A stretch of DNA of 64,000 nucleotides, taken from contig CAYSCS010000044.1 of assembly GCA_964429695.1 (NCBI GenBank), positions 18,271 through 82,270 on the forward strand, read 5' to 3'. The DNA is from CAYSCS01 sp964429695 (GTDB lineage Bacteria > Acidobacteriota > Aminicenantia > Aminicenantales > Aminicenantaceae). The translations under genes and the position numbers were made by a program. Below, piece by piece: positions 36,248-44,507 of the stretch (position 1 is the stretch's first letter; every line of letters starts with the position of its first letter). Below the pieces are notes generated by a model. That model did no database searches. It saw only the letters and a program-made list of their open reading frames with translations, and was not told where the DNA came from.

Positions 36248-36316
36248 CGGGGGGTCCGAGAGTCACACCCGGCTACATGGATTTAGAATCCATGCGATCT
36301 TTCCGATCTACCCCCC
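36248..36316 (-). tRNA. pylT: tRNA-Pyl with CUA anticodon
   Basis: A 69-nt gene that folds with every known oddity of tRNA-Pyl. It has a perfect 7-bp acceptor stem, one base before a 4-bp D stem (GATC/GATC) with a 5-nt D loop, and one base before a perfect 6-bp anticodon stem. The loop is TTCTAAA with anticodon CTA at 36286-36284. A 3-nt variable loop and a 5-bp T stem with one G-U pair complete it. The discriminator is G and CCA is not encoded; a run of six T follows. The 5' half (34 nt) overlaps the end of pylD, so the tRNA must be cut from that mRNA. Confidence 0.96.
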
Positions 36317-37152
36317 CTTTGTTTTCTCCCTCTTTTCCTCCAACAGGCCATCACTGCCATGGTTGCTACTCCAATCTGGAGAGGGTCATGGATGATTCTG
36401 TGTCTGAGGAAAGAATAAGCCTTCGGCGTAATTCCCAAGGGGATTCCGCAGGCAGCTATGGCGGTCCAGTCTTTTAAATCTTCTTTCCTGATAAGGGAAA
36501 GTGCCGGAGAAGCGTCTAAAAGAATCCAATATTTCTTGAGTGCCTTCTTCAAGTCTTTTTCTAATCTTACCCCAAGAGCATGCGCACATTCTTCTGCCTT
36601 CTCTATGTTGATATCATAAACTCCTGGCTTTGCCCTCCTTTCCTTAAGTGAAATCAAGGCATTTCTTCCCACCCTGCCAGCTCCAATCACAAGGACTTCT
36701 TTCTCTTTAAGTCCTGCCACCATGCTCTCAAGGGCAGCTACGTATCCCCTTGCGGTTGCTTCTGAATTATCCACAACCTGGCACTGGGAAAGGTTGAGGG
36801 CAATAAAACACTCATCGTCAGCCATGAATATTACTTTAGCCCCTTTCTGACAGGCTTCTTTTATGCCTGCAACGTCTCTTCTTTCCGTAAAGAAACACGT
36901 AAATCCGATGTGGCTTATGATTTTTGAGACAGCCTCGACAAAGCCCTCTATGACACCCTTGCCTGCACTTATGGGAATAACCCCGATGCGACATGAATTG
37001 AGGATGGGGCTTACTCTTTTCTCAGAAACCCCTGAAGCTCTGCATCCCACCTGGAAGAGGGTAAGCCCAATCTTCTTTTTGAGCTCATCGTCATAAAGGC
37101 GCAAAGAGGCCTCATCTATATCTTTAACCTGCACACTTGAAAGGCGAGTCAT
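36283..37152 (-). CDS. pylD: Pyrrolysine biosynthesis dehydrogenase PylD
   Basis: A 289-residue PylD, which oxidises the lysine-methylornithine isopeptide and closes the pyrroline ring. The NAD-binding motif is VLVIGAGRVGRN. RIGVIPISAGKGVIEGF, VIFMADDECFIALNL, ACGIPLG and DPLQIGVATM match the Methanosarcina protein. I chose the ATG at 37152 because the N-terminus then aligns with that protein; a TTG at 37188 is also in frame. The C-terminus runs about 22 basic residues beyond the family end. Its last codons are read from the pylT gene, and its TAA lies in the anticodon loop. Confidence 0.92.
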   Translation of the reverse strand: MTRLSSVQVKDIDEASLRLYDDELKKKIGLTLFQVGCRASGVSEKRVSPILNSCRIGVIPISAGKGVIEGFVEAVSKIISHIGFTCFFTERRDVAGIKEACQKGAKVIFMADDECFIALNLSQCQVVDNSEATARGYVAALESMVAGLKEKEVLVIGAGRVGRNALISLKERRAKPGVYDINIEKAEECAHALGVRLEKDLKKALKKYWILLDASPALSLIRKEDLKDWTAIAACGIPLGITPKAYSFLRHRIIHDPLQIGVATMAVMACWRKRGRKQRGGRSERSHGF

Positions 37153-37200
37153 TTCTGCTTCATTCTTGCTTGAATCTTCATTCTTCAAATATTTTAAATT

Positions 37201-38352
37201 TTAAGGATTAAGGTCGATACAAATATCGAGTCCGAAGTTTTTTCTTATCTTCGTCAAGATCTCTTCATGTTTTTTCCACACAATCTCTCGAGTTCCTCCG
37301 CTTATAATTAAGGTTGCAACCCAGTTTTTCTTCCCTTCTGCATAATCTGTGAGCGCTTCTTCTGCTTCGAAAAAATCTTTTACTAGCCTAAGAGAACCTG
37401 CAGAACCTATCCTGTGCTCTCCCAATATTTCGATTTTATCCAGAGTAATTTCGATGTGCTCATAGATAACGAAGGTTTCTCTTTCAGGATACCGAATTTC
37501 AGGTAGTTGATGTTTAGCGAAAATATGATAGAGAAGCTCAAGCATGTTTATCCCCGTAGATTTGAAGACTGCACTCGGAGTCTGACTAGGGAGACGAGCA
37601 TCTATTTCTAAAACCTTTAGCTTTCCTTGGTTGAGGATTACCTCAACATCCATTATCCCTTCAAGGCTTAGAGCCTCTGCTATCTTCAGCGAAGTCTCTT
37701 CAAACTCAGCCTTCAGTCGAGGTGAAAGCTCCGCAGGGGCAAAAATCCTCTTGCAGTCATAATTTCTATCTACATGAATCTCAGTTGGCTGAAGGCAAAA
37801 GAATCGACCTTGATGACCTAACACCTCCAGAGAATAAGAGGGACCTTCAAGGTATTCCTGCACCACCCAATCCTGAATTTCATTTTGAGCAAGGAAGCTC
37901 TCGAGTTCTTCTGGGTTTGAAACCTTCCTTATCCCTCTGCTTCCGCTTAGGCCAGATGGTTTCAAGATGAGAGGGAAACTCGAATTAGGCCATGCCTCTG
38001 GTCGAGGCAAATTTAGCTCTTCGAAGAGGGAATCAGACTTCTTTTTTGAAGAGGTAAGTTCATATGCCTTTGAATCAAAAGCAAGTGGCAGGCATTCTTC
38101 TTCAGCCATTTTTTCTAGGCTCTGAAGTGTGGCTTTATCCTCGAGGGCAGGGATGATTAAATCTCCTTTTTTCATTGCCATTAATGCCTTTTTTTTCTCT
38201 TTGGTCACATCGCAAAGGACAAACTCGTCTGAGAGTCCTCTGGCTGGAACCTGGGGATTTTTATCAATCAGGATTATTTGCCACCCTGCCTTTCGAGCAA
38301 GGTAGGAGGCTTCAATTCCTTGAAGTTTCCCGCCCACCACGATGACTTTCAT
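37201..38352 (-). CDS. pylC: Pyrrolysine biosynthesis ATP-grasp ligase PylC
   Basis: A 383-residue ATP-grasp enzyme that couples 3-methyl-D-ornithine to the side-chain amine of lysine. The N-terminus VVGGKLQGIEASYLARKAG is a PylC hallmark. The ATP-grasp core follows (ILKPSGLSGSRGIRKV, VVQEYLEGPSYSLEV), with the metal-binding DARLPSQTPSAVFKS near 275. It overlaps pylB (ATGA) and is followed within about 50 bp by pylD. Confidence 0.95.
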   Translation of the reverse strand: MKVIVVGGKLQGIEASYLARKAGWQIILIDKNPQVPARGLSDEFVLCDVTKEKKKALMAMKKGDLIIPALEDKATLQSLEKMAEEECLPLAFDSKAYELTSSKKKSDSLFEELNLPRPEAWPNSSFPLILKPSGLSGSRGIRKVSNPEELESFLAQNEIQDWVVQEYLEGPSYSLEVLGHQGRFFCLQPTEIHVDRNYDCKRIFAPAELSPRLKAEFEETSLKIAEALSLEGIMDVEVILNQGKLKVLEIDARLPSQTPSAVFKSTGINMLELLYHIFAKHQLPEIRYPERETFVIYEHIEITLDKIEILGEHRIGSAGSLRLVKDFFEAEEALTDYAEGKKNWVATLIISGGTREIVWKKHEEILTKIRKNFGLDICIDLNP

Positions 38353-39464
38353 GGCCTTGCCTCAAGCTTATTTATTTCTTTTTGTGGCTCGTTTTTTTTA
38401 GCCCTAATCCAGTAACAATATTCCTCGACACTTGCAGGCTCAAGGCCGCATTCCTGGAGAATAGGAAGAACACCCCTCACACTCCGATAGCCCTCATCAA
38501 TATCGAGGGTTGCCTGGGAGACTCCAGAGAGACCTTTAAGGGGAGGAACAAGAGAAGTAATTACGTTGGCGCCAGCATCAAGCCTTAATCTCAGGTTTTT
38601 GATACCGTCGATATCAAGAGATGCTGGAATAAGCCGCTCCGGAAAGCACAGCCTTAACACAGCGATCATCTTCATCTCCTGAATACGAGGGGGAGAGGGG
38701 AAAGAGGAGAGAGGTGTGCCTTCTTGTGGAATAAAACTCATCACCCTGACCTGGTGAGCGCCAAGCTCTCTCATGCCTTCGATTGAATCAGCTCTATCCT
38801 GGGGAGAATCGCCTATACCAGTAAGAATGCCTTCTTCGATTAAAAGTCCGAGTCGCCGCGCTAGGCGTTTCCTGTTCATTCTCAGCCAATAATCCTGCTG
38901 CGGACGAAGGTAGGCAAAGAGTCTTGGGTTGTGCGTTTCTTGATAACTGGCATACCACTCGACTCCCATTTCGGATATTCTCTTTAAAACAACATCAGGG
39001 ACTACTCCTGGAGAAATCATGATGGGTAGCGAGGTTTCTTCTTTGACTCTTTTTACCTGCTCAAGTAGAAATTCAAATCCATTCTCAGCGAAGAAAAAGG
39101 GGTCTTCCCCCATGGTGAGGTCAATCAGATGAACTCCAGATTCAGCAAGGCAAAGGGCAGCCTCAAGTACTTCTTCCTTTTGTTTTCGATATCTTCTTGC
39201 CGAAAAATTCGACCTCCGGCAGGCACAGAATCTGCAATTGTTGCGACAATAGGTGGAGAAATAAATAAACCCATAGAGAAAGACTTTATTCTTGAAATAG
39301 CGTTTTCTCAAATCGCGAGCTGCCCTGAAAAGAAGCTCAATTTCATCGCAATTTTCAAGCGATAAAAGATGTATTATTTCATCTCTTAAGAGGAGTTTCT
39401 CTCCCATTGCCTTTTGAATGATTTTTTCTATATTCAGCATCTCTCTATTTTCGTTTTGTCTCAT
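38349..39464 (-). CDS. pylB: Methylornithine synthase PylB (radical SAM)
   Basis: A 371-residue radical SAM mutase that converts lysine to (3R)-3-methyl-D-ornithine, the first Pyl-specific step. The cluster ligands are C73, C77 and C80 in TYCRNNCRFC. HLIDLTMGEDPFFF, EEGILTGIGD, RVMSFIPQEGTPL and ERLIPASLDIDG match the archaeal enzyme closely. I chose the ATG at 39464, which overlaps the corrinoid gene's stop (TGATG); a GTG one codon earlier is also open. Confidence 0.95.
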   Translation of the reverse strand: MRQNENREMLNIEKIIQKAMGEKLLLRDEIIHLLSLENCDEIELLFRAARDLRKRYFKNKVFLYGFIYFSTYCRNNCRFCACRRSNFSARRYRKQKEEVLEAALCLAESGVHLIDLTMGEDPFFFAENGFEFLLEQVKRVKEETSLPIMISPGVVPDVVLKRISEMGVEWYASYQETHNPRLFAYLRPQQDYWLRMNRKRLARRLGLLIEEGILTGIGDSPQDRADSIEGMRELGAHQVRVMSFIPQEGTPLSSFPSPPRIQEMKMIAVLRLCFPERLIPASLDIDGIKNLRLRLDAGANVITSLVPPLKGLSGVSQATLDIDEGYRSVRGVLPILQECGLEPASVEEYCYWIRAKKNEPQKEINKLEARP

Positions 39465-40111
39465 CACTTCTTGGAAATGAGTTGGATTGCCTTAGCCACA
39501 GCTTCATTGGCATCCTCTCCATAAGCATCTGCCCCTATTCTTTCTGCCCAGCGCCTGGTTACAGGAGCTCCTCCCACCATTGTCTTAAACCTGTGACGGA
39601 GGTTTGCTCGTCTTAGTTCTTCTTCGAGTTTTTTTTGTTCTATCATTGTCGTAGTCAACAGAGCGCTGGTTCCGATGATGTCTGCTTCAACCTCGACGGC
39701 TTTTTTTATGAATCGGGAAACCTCAACATCATGACCTAAATCATATACTTCAAATCCATTAACCTGAAGCAACGAGGCTACGAGAAACTTGCCGATGTCA
39801 TGGATGTCTCCTTGGACTGTTCCAATCACAAATTTCCCTCTCCTCACTTGAGAAACATCCGGGAAGGCTGTGCTGAGTATTTCATTGGCTGCCTTCATTG
39901 CCTCTGCGGCTTCTATTAATTCAGGCATGAAGACCTCACCTCTGGAGAAGAGATCTCCAACCTTAGTTATTCCCACTCGATATCCATTATTGATGAGCTC
40001 AAAAGGGTCAATTCCCTCCGCGAGAGCTTCTCGCGCCACTTCTTCTGCCTTGCTTTTTGAATGGTTCAAGATAGCGTTTTCGGCCTTTTTAAAAAAATAT
40101 TCTCTGTTCAT
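39464..40111 (-). CDS. Dimethylamine corrinoid protein (MtbC-like), third copy
   Basis: A 215-residue corrinoid carrier with the helical cap (1-88) and a B12 domain with H104 in GDIHDIGK, then SALLTTTMIEQKK and GGAPVTRRWAE. It is embedded in the Pyl cassette between pylSc and pylB and in one operon with mtbB, so it is the best candidate for the MtbC partner of that enzyme. AGAGGAGG precedes the ATG. Having a corrinoid gene inside the biosynthetic pyl genes is unusual among the few bacterial clusters I know. Confidence 0.92.
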   Translation of the reverse strand: MNREYFFKKAENAILNHSKSKAEEVAREALAEGIDPFELINNGYRVGITKVGDLFSRGEVFMPELIEAAEAMKAANEILSTAFPDVSQVRRGKFVIGTVQGDIHDIGKFLVASLLQVNGFEVYDLGHDVEVSRFIKKAVEVEADIIGTSALLTTTMIEQKKLEEELRRANLRHRFKTMVGGAPVTRRWAERIGADAYGEDANEAVAKAIQLISKK

Positions 40112-40184
40112 CGGCTAAATCCTCCTCTTGGGAAACTGTTCATTAGAATAATCTCAGGCATGCTCTCTTTCCATTTTTATAATT

Positions 40185-41018
40185 TTAGATATTGAGACGA
40201 ACTCCGTCTAAGTAGATAAGAGCACGCCCTGCTCTTTGGATATTAAGATATTTTTCTCTCACTAGCAGAATTCTTTCAAGACCAATTCCTATCCCTACCC
40301 ATGGTTCCGAAATTCCCCAGGCTTCATCTAGGGGATGAGGACCCATCGCCCCTGAGGCACACTCAATCTCAGAAACGATGTCCACAGTTTCTCCATAAAC
40401 CTCGCTTCTCTCATGAAGGAGGTGAAAATTCTCAATGCCTGCTGCCTTCATCATCATGGTTGCGAGGACTTCGAGCCTTTTTCCTGCATTTTCAGCTTCA
40501 AGTCCCAACTCCACAAGGTTTAACATCGTAAACTCTTCGAGATGGTGGCGACCACCTGTATCCTTACGAAAACATGGGCCGACCTCAAAGATTCTGATGG
40601 GCTTTTCCCAGATATTCCTTAATCTCCTCAACATGAAATATAGGTTGGGAGCAAGCATCGGTCTTAAGCATCTCCTCTCATCGACCCAAAAAATTTGTTT
40701 AAAAAGGGGATGATTCTCATCTATGGACATCTTTTTAAGCGAAGCCTTCGAAATAATGATTGGAGTCAGAACCTGGACGAAGCCATTCTCTATGAGTGTC
40801 CTCACTAGAGCACTTTCAAGTTCGCAAATTTTTGGCCTTCGACTTTTTTCCTTCAGTTCATAAAGGCTTCTCTTAGAATTCTCTACAAGAGCCTGTTCCT
40901 CTTTTAAGAAGACCTTTTCCCTCTCTCTCGAGTCGGTAAATTCCCTTCTTAAAAGCTCAGACGGGGCATTTAGCTCTCTCAATCTCTGTCTTTGAGCCGG
41001 AGTCCATGGATATCTCAA
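40185..41018 (-). CDS. pylSc: Pyrrolysyl-tRNA synthetase catalytic subunit
   Basis: A 277-residue class II synthetase catalytic domain, similar in length to Desulfitobacterium PylSc (about 288). Its start (PWTPAQRQRLRELNA) also resembles that protein. Motif 2 is FEVGPCFRKD (144-153), motif 3 is GIGIGLERIL (242-251), and LRPMLAPNLY (118-127) is nearly invariant. Pyl-pocket residues match: N167 corresponds to N346 and Y208 to Y384 of M. mazei, with V169 in place of C348. The start codon is TTG with a weak ribosome-binding site. It charges pylT together with PylSn. Confidence 0.94.
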   Translation of the reverse strand: MRYPWTPAQRQRLRELNAPSELLRREFTDSREREKVFLKEEQALVENSKRSLYELKEKSRRPKICELESALVRTLIENGFVQVLTPIIISKASLKKMSIDENHPLFKQIFWVDERRCLRPMLAPNLYFMLRRLRNIWEKPIRIFEVGPCFRKDTGGRHHLEEFTMLNLVELGLEAENAGKRLEVLATMMMKAAGIENFHLLHERSEVYGETVDIVSEIECASGAMGPHPLDEAWGISEPWVGIGIGLERILLVREKYLNIQRAGRALIYLDGVRLNI

Positions 41019-41109
41019 CTTAATTTCTCATCTTGGTAATTTAATGATCTTCTTTTTTCATCATAGGTAAAAATATATCTCTTTAAGCCCTTTAAATAAA
41101 GCATAAAAT

Positions 41110-41138
41110 ATTAGCCTAAATTTTAATCGGTGTGTCAA
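41110..41138 (-). promoter_or_regulatory. Candidate promoter of the Pyl cassette
   Basis: On the minus strand a perfect TTGACA (41138-41133) is separated by 17 bp from GCTAAT (41115-41110); TAATAT two bases further on is an alternative -10. Transcription would start about 85 nt before the pylSc TTG codon and could cover pylSc through mtbB. Confidence 0.5.
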
Positions 41139-41460
41139 GTAGTTGTCTTTAAAAATAACCCCCTCATTTTTCTTGCTCAATCTTAAAAAATTAAAACTTG
41201 CTCCTTTTATTAACAAAAATATTAAACTGAGAATTTTAAATACATTTTTTTCAAAAACAGAAATAAGGTCTTCTTCTTCGCCTAAACTTAGAACTCTTTG
41301 AAAAAATTCCCGATCCAATGTGGCTCATCTTTCTTCGGCCTAAGTCGTTTTTCTTCAATGTTTAAGCTCAAATTTTAACCGCTTTTAAAATAAAAAAAGA
41401 AGGTATAAATGACAAGAATCTTCTCTCTTAGAGGCTTGATTCCTGATTTCAACTCCAGGC

Positions 41461-41490
41461 TTGCTTCCTGAATAGTGTTTTTTAGATAAT
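41461..41490 (+). promoter_or_regulatory. Candidate promoter of the rightward MttB-type gene
   Basis: TTGCTT (41461-41466) and GATAAT (41485-41490) are 18 bp apart. The implied leader of about 30 nt contains the AAGGAG site of the methyltransferase gene. Confidence 0.4.
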
Positions 41491-41528
41491 ATGAGACCCT
41501 GAATTTTTTCAAGAAGGAGAAAGTTAAA

Positions 41529-43007
41529 ATGTATGAAAAAAAAGAGAGGCCAGGAATCATTCCTCTTGAGGTAAAACCTAAGATGAAGATACAAATCTTA
41601 GAGGAAAAAGACCTTCATAAGATTCAGGAAGCGACTCTAAACATCCTCTCTAAGGCTGGCATAAGATTTCCGTCCCTTAAGGCTCTCAAGATTTTCGCCG
41701 AAGCCGGAGCCGAGGTTGATTTTGATAAAAAAATCGTCAAACTTTCTTCCGCCCTCCTTGAGAAGGCCATGAAGAATGCACCTCGCGCTTTTAGGATGGC
41801 TTCGAGGAGCTCGCCTGAGCTTGATCTCTACCTAGATGGAAACAAAATCTATTTCGGTACAGATGGAACGGGAGTGAGGACAATCGATTTTAAGACTGGA
41901 AAGGAAAGGTCTTCTCTGAAAAAGGATGTAGAGATGATGGCTCTTATTGCCGACTACCTTCCCTGTGTGAGTTTCTACTGGCCCATGGTAAGCGCTCAAG
42001 ATGTTCACCCCTCTTTAATTCCTCTTCATGAACTCGAAGCCTCTTTTTCTAACACTGAAAAACATGTACATATCATCAGCTGTGTCGAAGAAAGAAGCGC
42101 AAGGTTTTGTGTAGAGATGGCGAGTGTGGTAGCAGGAGGAAGGGAAAAATTAAGAAAGAGGCCTCCTCTCTCTTTGCTCGTTTGTACAGCAAGCCCTCTT
42201 GGTCAGGATGAAGGGTCGTTAGAGGCTGCGCTAATCTTTGCTGAAGCTGGTCTCCCTGTAGGTTTTATGGCCATGCCAATGATGGGCTCCACGGCTCCAG
42301 CCTCAGTTGCGGGTGCATTGGTGGTAGGAAACGCTGAAGTTCTGAGTGCCCTCTGTCTCGTGCAGATTGCCTTCCCCGGCGCCCCTGTTTATTATGCACT
42401 CTCGGCAGAGACGATGAATCCCTGGAGTGGAAGAGCCTTGGGAGGTGCCTTTCACAAGCCTCTCCTTAACATAGGCAGGGTAGAGATAGGGCATTTCCAT
42501 AACCTCCCTGTCATGGCCTATTATGGCTCAACCGGAAGCAGGGAAATAGATTGGAGGGCAGGGAAAGATAATTCTATAGATGCCCTTTTCCTCTGTCTCA
42601 GTACTCCCGAGCTATTTCCTGCCCTTGGTCTTCTTGAGACATATTCACTTCTAAGACCTGAAAAAATCCTTTTCGATTATGAAATATTCGAATCTCTGAG
42701 AATTATGCTTGAGGGGATAGAAGTTAATGAAGAGACTCTCGCTGAGGACGAAATATTTAGTGTCGGACAAGGAGGCCACTATCTGGATAGAAATTACACC
42801 CTGCAAAACCTGAGAAAACTCTGGAGACAGGGAATTGCAAACGATTGGTCGTGGAGTCTTAGAGATTTTCGAAATCCACATCAGGTAGCCAGGGAAAAAA
42901 TCAACTGGATCTTGGAAAACCATAAACCTCAACTTCTTGAAAATGAAGCCCGAAAAGAACTTTTGAGAATAATCGCTGCAGCTGAAAAGGAGTTTAAAAA
43001 AACTTAA
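41529..43007 (+). CDS. MttB-superfamily methyltransferase without pyrrolysine
   Basis: A 492-residue member of the trimethylamine methyltransferase superfamily (COG5598). It has an N-terminal EATLNILSKAGIRFPS segment, FGTDGTGVRTID near 115, VSFYWPMVSAQDVHP and LVVGNAEVLSALCL. The frame has no internal amber, so it is a non-Pyl type. Characterised non-Pyl relatives (MtgB, MtcB, MtpB) demethylate glycine betaine, carnitine or proline betaine; which applies here cannot be told. It shares a divergent control region with the Pyl cassette and ends 6 bp from its convergent paralogue. Confidence 0.9.
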   Translation: MYEKKERPGIIPLEVKPKMKIQILEEKDLHKIQEATLNILSKAGIRFPSLKALKIFAEAGAEVDFDKKIVKLSSALLEKAMKNAPRAFRMASRSSPELDLYLDGNKIYFGTDGTGVRTIDFKTGKERSSLKKDVEMMALIADYLPCVSFYWPMVSAQDVHPSLIPLHELEASFSNTEKHVHIISCVEERSARFCVEMASVVAGGREKLRKRPPLSLLVCTASPLGQDEGSLEAALIFAEAGLPVGFMAMPMMGSTAPASVAGALVVGNAEVLSALCLVQIAFPGAPVYYALSAETMNPWSGRALGGAFHKPLLNIGRVEIGHFHNLPVMAYYGSTGSREIDWRAGKDNSIDALFLCLSTPELFPALGLLETYSLLRPEKILFDYEIFESLRIMLEGIEVNEETLAEDEIFSVGQGGHYLDRNYTLQNLRKLWRQGIANDWSWSLRDFRNPHQVAREKINWILENHKPQLLENEARKELLRIIAAAEKEFKKT

Positions 43008-43013
43008 TCGAGA

Positions 43014-44468
43014 TCATTTGTTACCCGAGGCGACGTCTATTATCTTCTGAAACTCTTCTTCAAGTTTGGGATCAAGAAGCTCTGGTTTATGAGTCTTAAG
43101 GATTTTCTTTGCCTTTTCAAGAGCCCATTCTCTTGCGCCGTCGCCCTTCTCTTTCCATTCTGAATAAGGCCTTCTGTCCATAAGAGAAGAAACCCACAGT
43201 TCTCTCATGTGTCTCAAGGTATGGGGATGAGTCAGGAAGTTACCTCCAGGTCCAACTTCTCTGATAGCATCAAGAGCAAGAGTCTCATCGTTGACCGCGA
43301 TCCCTTCCATCATCTTATGAATGATCCCAAAGATTTCACAGTCCATGATCATCTGTTCAAAAGACCAGATTGTGCTCCCATTCAAGAGCCCGACCCCGAG
43401 AAGCATATCTGACATCACCGCAGAGGCAACGAAGGTCGAGAGGCTGTTTTCAACCCCCGCCTGCCAATTCGGCTCCTTGGCTCCTGTGGCGAAAGAGCCC
43501 ATGGAAAGGGGGATTTTATAGAAATTTGCAATCTGGTTTGTAGCGGCCCCAAACAGAAAATCCTCCGGTCCGCCTCCTGTGTAACTTCCGGTGCGCAAGT
43601 CCATCACCGTTTGGGCAGCGGCATAGAAAACCGGCGCGCCCGGATAGGCGAGTTGGATGAGTGCCAGCGCACTTATCACCTCCGCATTACCTACAAGGAG
43701 ATTACCCGCTAGAGTAGAAGGTGCGGTTGAAACACAGGAAGCCATGGTCATGAATCCCACAGGAATTCCAGCTTCCGCACCCACAAGCGCTGCCTCTATG
43801 CTTCCTCCGTCTTGAGCAAGAGGAGAAAGAGTGCATTCCATGAGAGAAAGGAGAGGTCTTTCTTGAAGCTGTTTCCTCCCTCCCGCAAGAAGAGTTGCCA
43901 TTTCGATACTTGCCCGAGCCTCTCTCTCATTGTAAATACTCTCAGTCTGGACATGTTTATTTGAGTTACGCCAGATTGCTCTCAATTCATAGAGACCTCG
44001 TGTCTCAGGTGGACAATCCTGGGCTGAAACAGGAACCCAGTGGAAGGAAACCTCTTCTAGATAATCGGCGACTCTGGCAATATCTTCTACATCTTTAAGC
44101 GAAGAGCGACGAAGTTTACCTGTTTCAATGTCAATAACCTCCACACCACAACCATCGGTACCCACAAAGACATGATTTCCATCCAGCTGAAGGTCAAGAG
44201 AAGGGACCCGAGCAGCCAGAGTGTAAGAAGGAGGTGCTTTTTTAAGTGCTTCTTCGATGAGTTCTCCTTTGGCTCTGACGACCATCTTCTCTCGGTCAAC
44301 CTTGGCTCCATTGGCTTCCCAGATTTTAAGAGCCTTCTCAGATGGGAATTTCACCCCCACACTCTCGATTACTTCTAGTGTCGCTTCATGAATTCTTCTT
44401 ACGTCCTCTGCGCTGAGGACGTTTAAACTTAAGCGCGGATTGGTGATTGGTTTGATTTTCTGATTCAT
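43014..44468 (-). CDS. MttB-superfamily methyltransferase without pyrrolysine, second copy
   Basis: A 484-residue paralogue of the preceding protein (EATLEVIESVGVKFPS, FVGTDGCGVEVID, SFHWVPVSAQDCPP, LLVGNAEVISALALIQ), also with no in-frame amber. Differences around 300-350 (TGSYTGGGPEDFLFGAAT) suggest a different methylated amine. AAGGAGC precedes the ATG. It lies 40 bp upstream of an APC-type permease gene on the same strand, which may import the substrate. Confidence 0.9.
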   Translation of the reverse strand: MNQKIKPITNPRLSLNVLSAEDVRRIHEATLEVIESVGVKFPSEKALKIWEANGAKVDREKMVVRAKGELIEEALKKAPPSYTLAARVPSLDLQLDGNHVFVGTDGCGVEVIDIETGKLRRSSLKDVEDIARVADYLEEVSFHWVPVSAQDCPPETRGLYELRAIWRNSNKHVQTESIYNEREARASIEMATLLAGGRKQLQERPLLSLMECTLSPLAQDGGSIEAALVGAEAGIPVGFMTMASCVSTAPSTLAGNLLVGNAEVISALALIQLAYPGAPVFYAAAQTVMDLRTGSYTGGGPEDFLFGAATNQIANFYKIPLSMGSFATGAKEPNWQAGVENSLSTFVASAVMSDMLLGVGLLNGSTIWSFEQMIMDCEIFGIIHKMMEGIAVNDETLALDAIREVGPGGNFLTHPHTLRHMRELWVSSLMDRRPYSEWKEKGDGAREWALEKAKKILKTHKPELLDPKLEEEFQKIIDVASGNK

Positions 44469-44507
44469 CTTAGCTCCTTTCTTCTTGGGTTTTATTTTTT
44501 TGGAATT

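Larger units (their letters stand above)
41019..41528. other. AT-rich divergent spacer carrying two candidate promoters
   Basis: About 510 bp between the divergent pylSc and MttB-type genes. No coding signal was seen. It holds a promoter-like pair for each direction, listed separately; the stretch between them shows only AT-rich sequence. Confidence 0.6.

Noticed and set aside
41529..44468. MttB-type genes as Pyl proteins like archaeal trimethylamine methyltransferase
   Set aside because: Both frames run the full family length with no internal amber codon, so they are the non-Pyl type.
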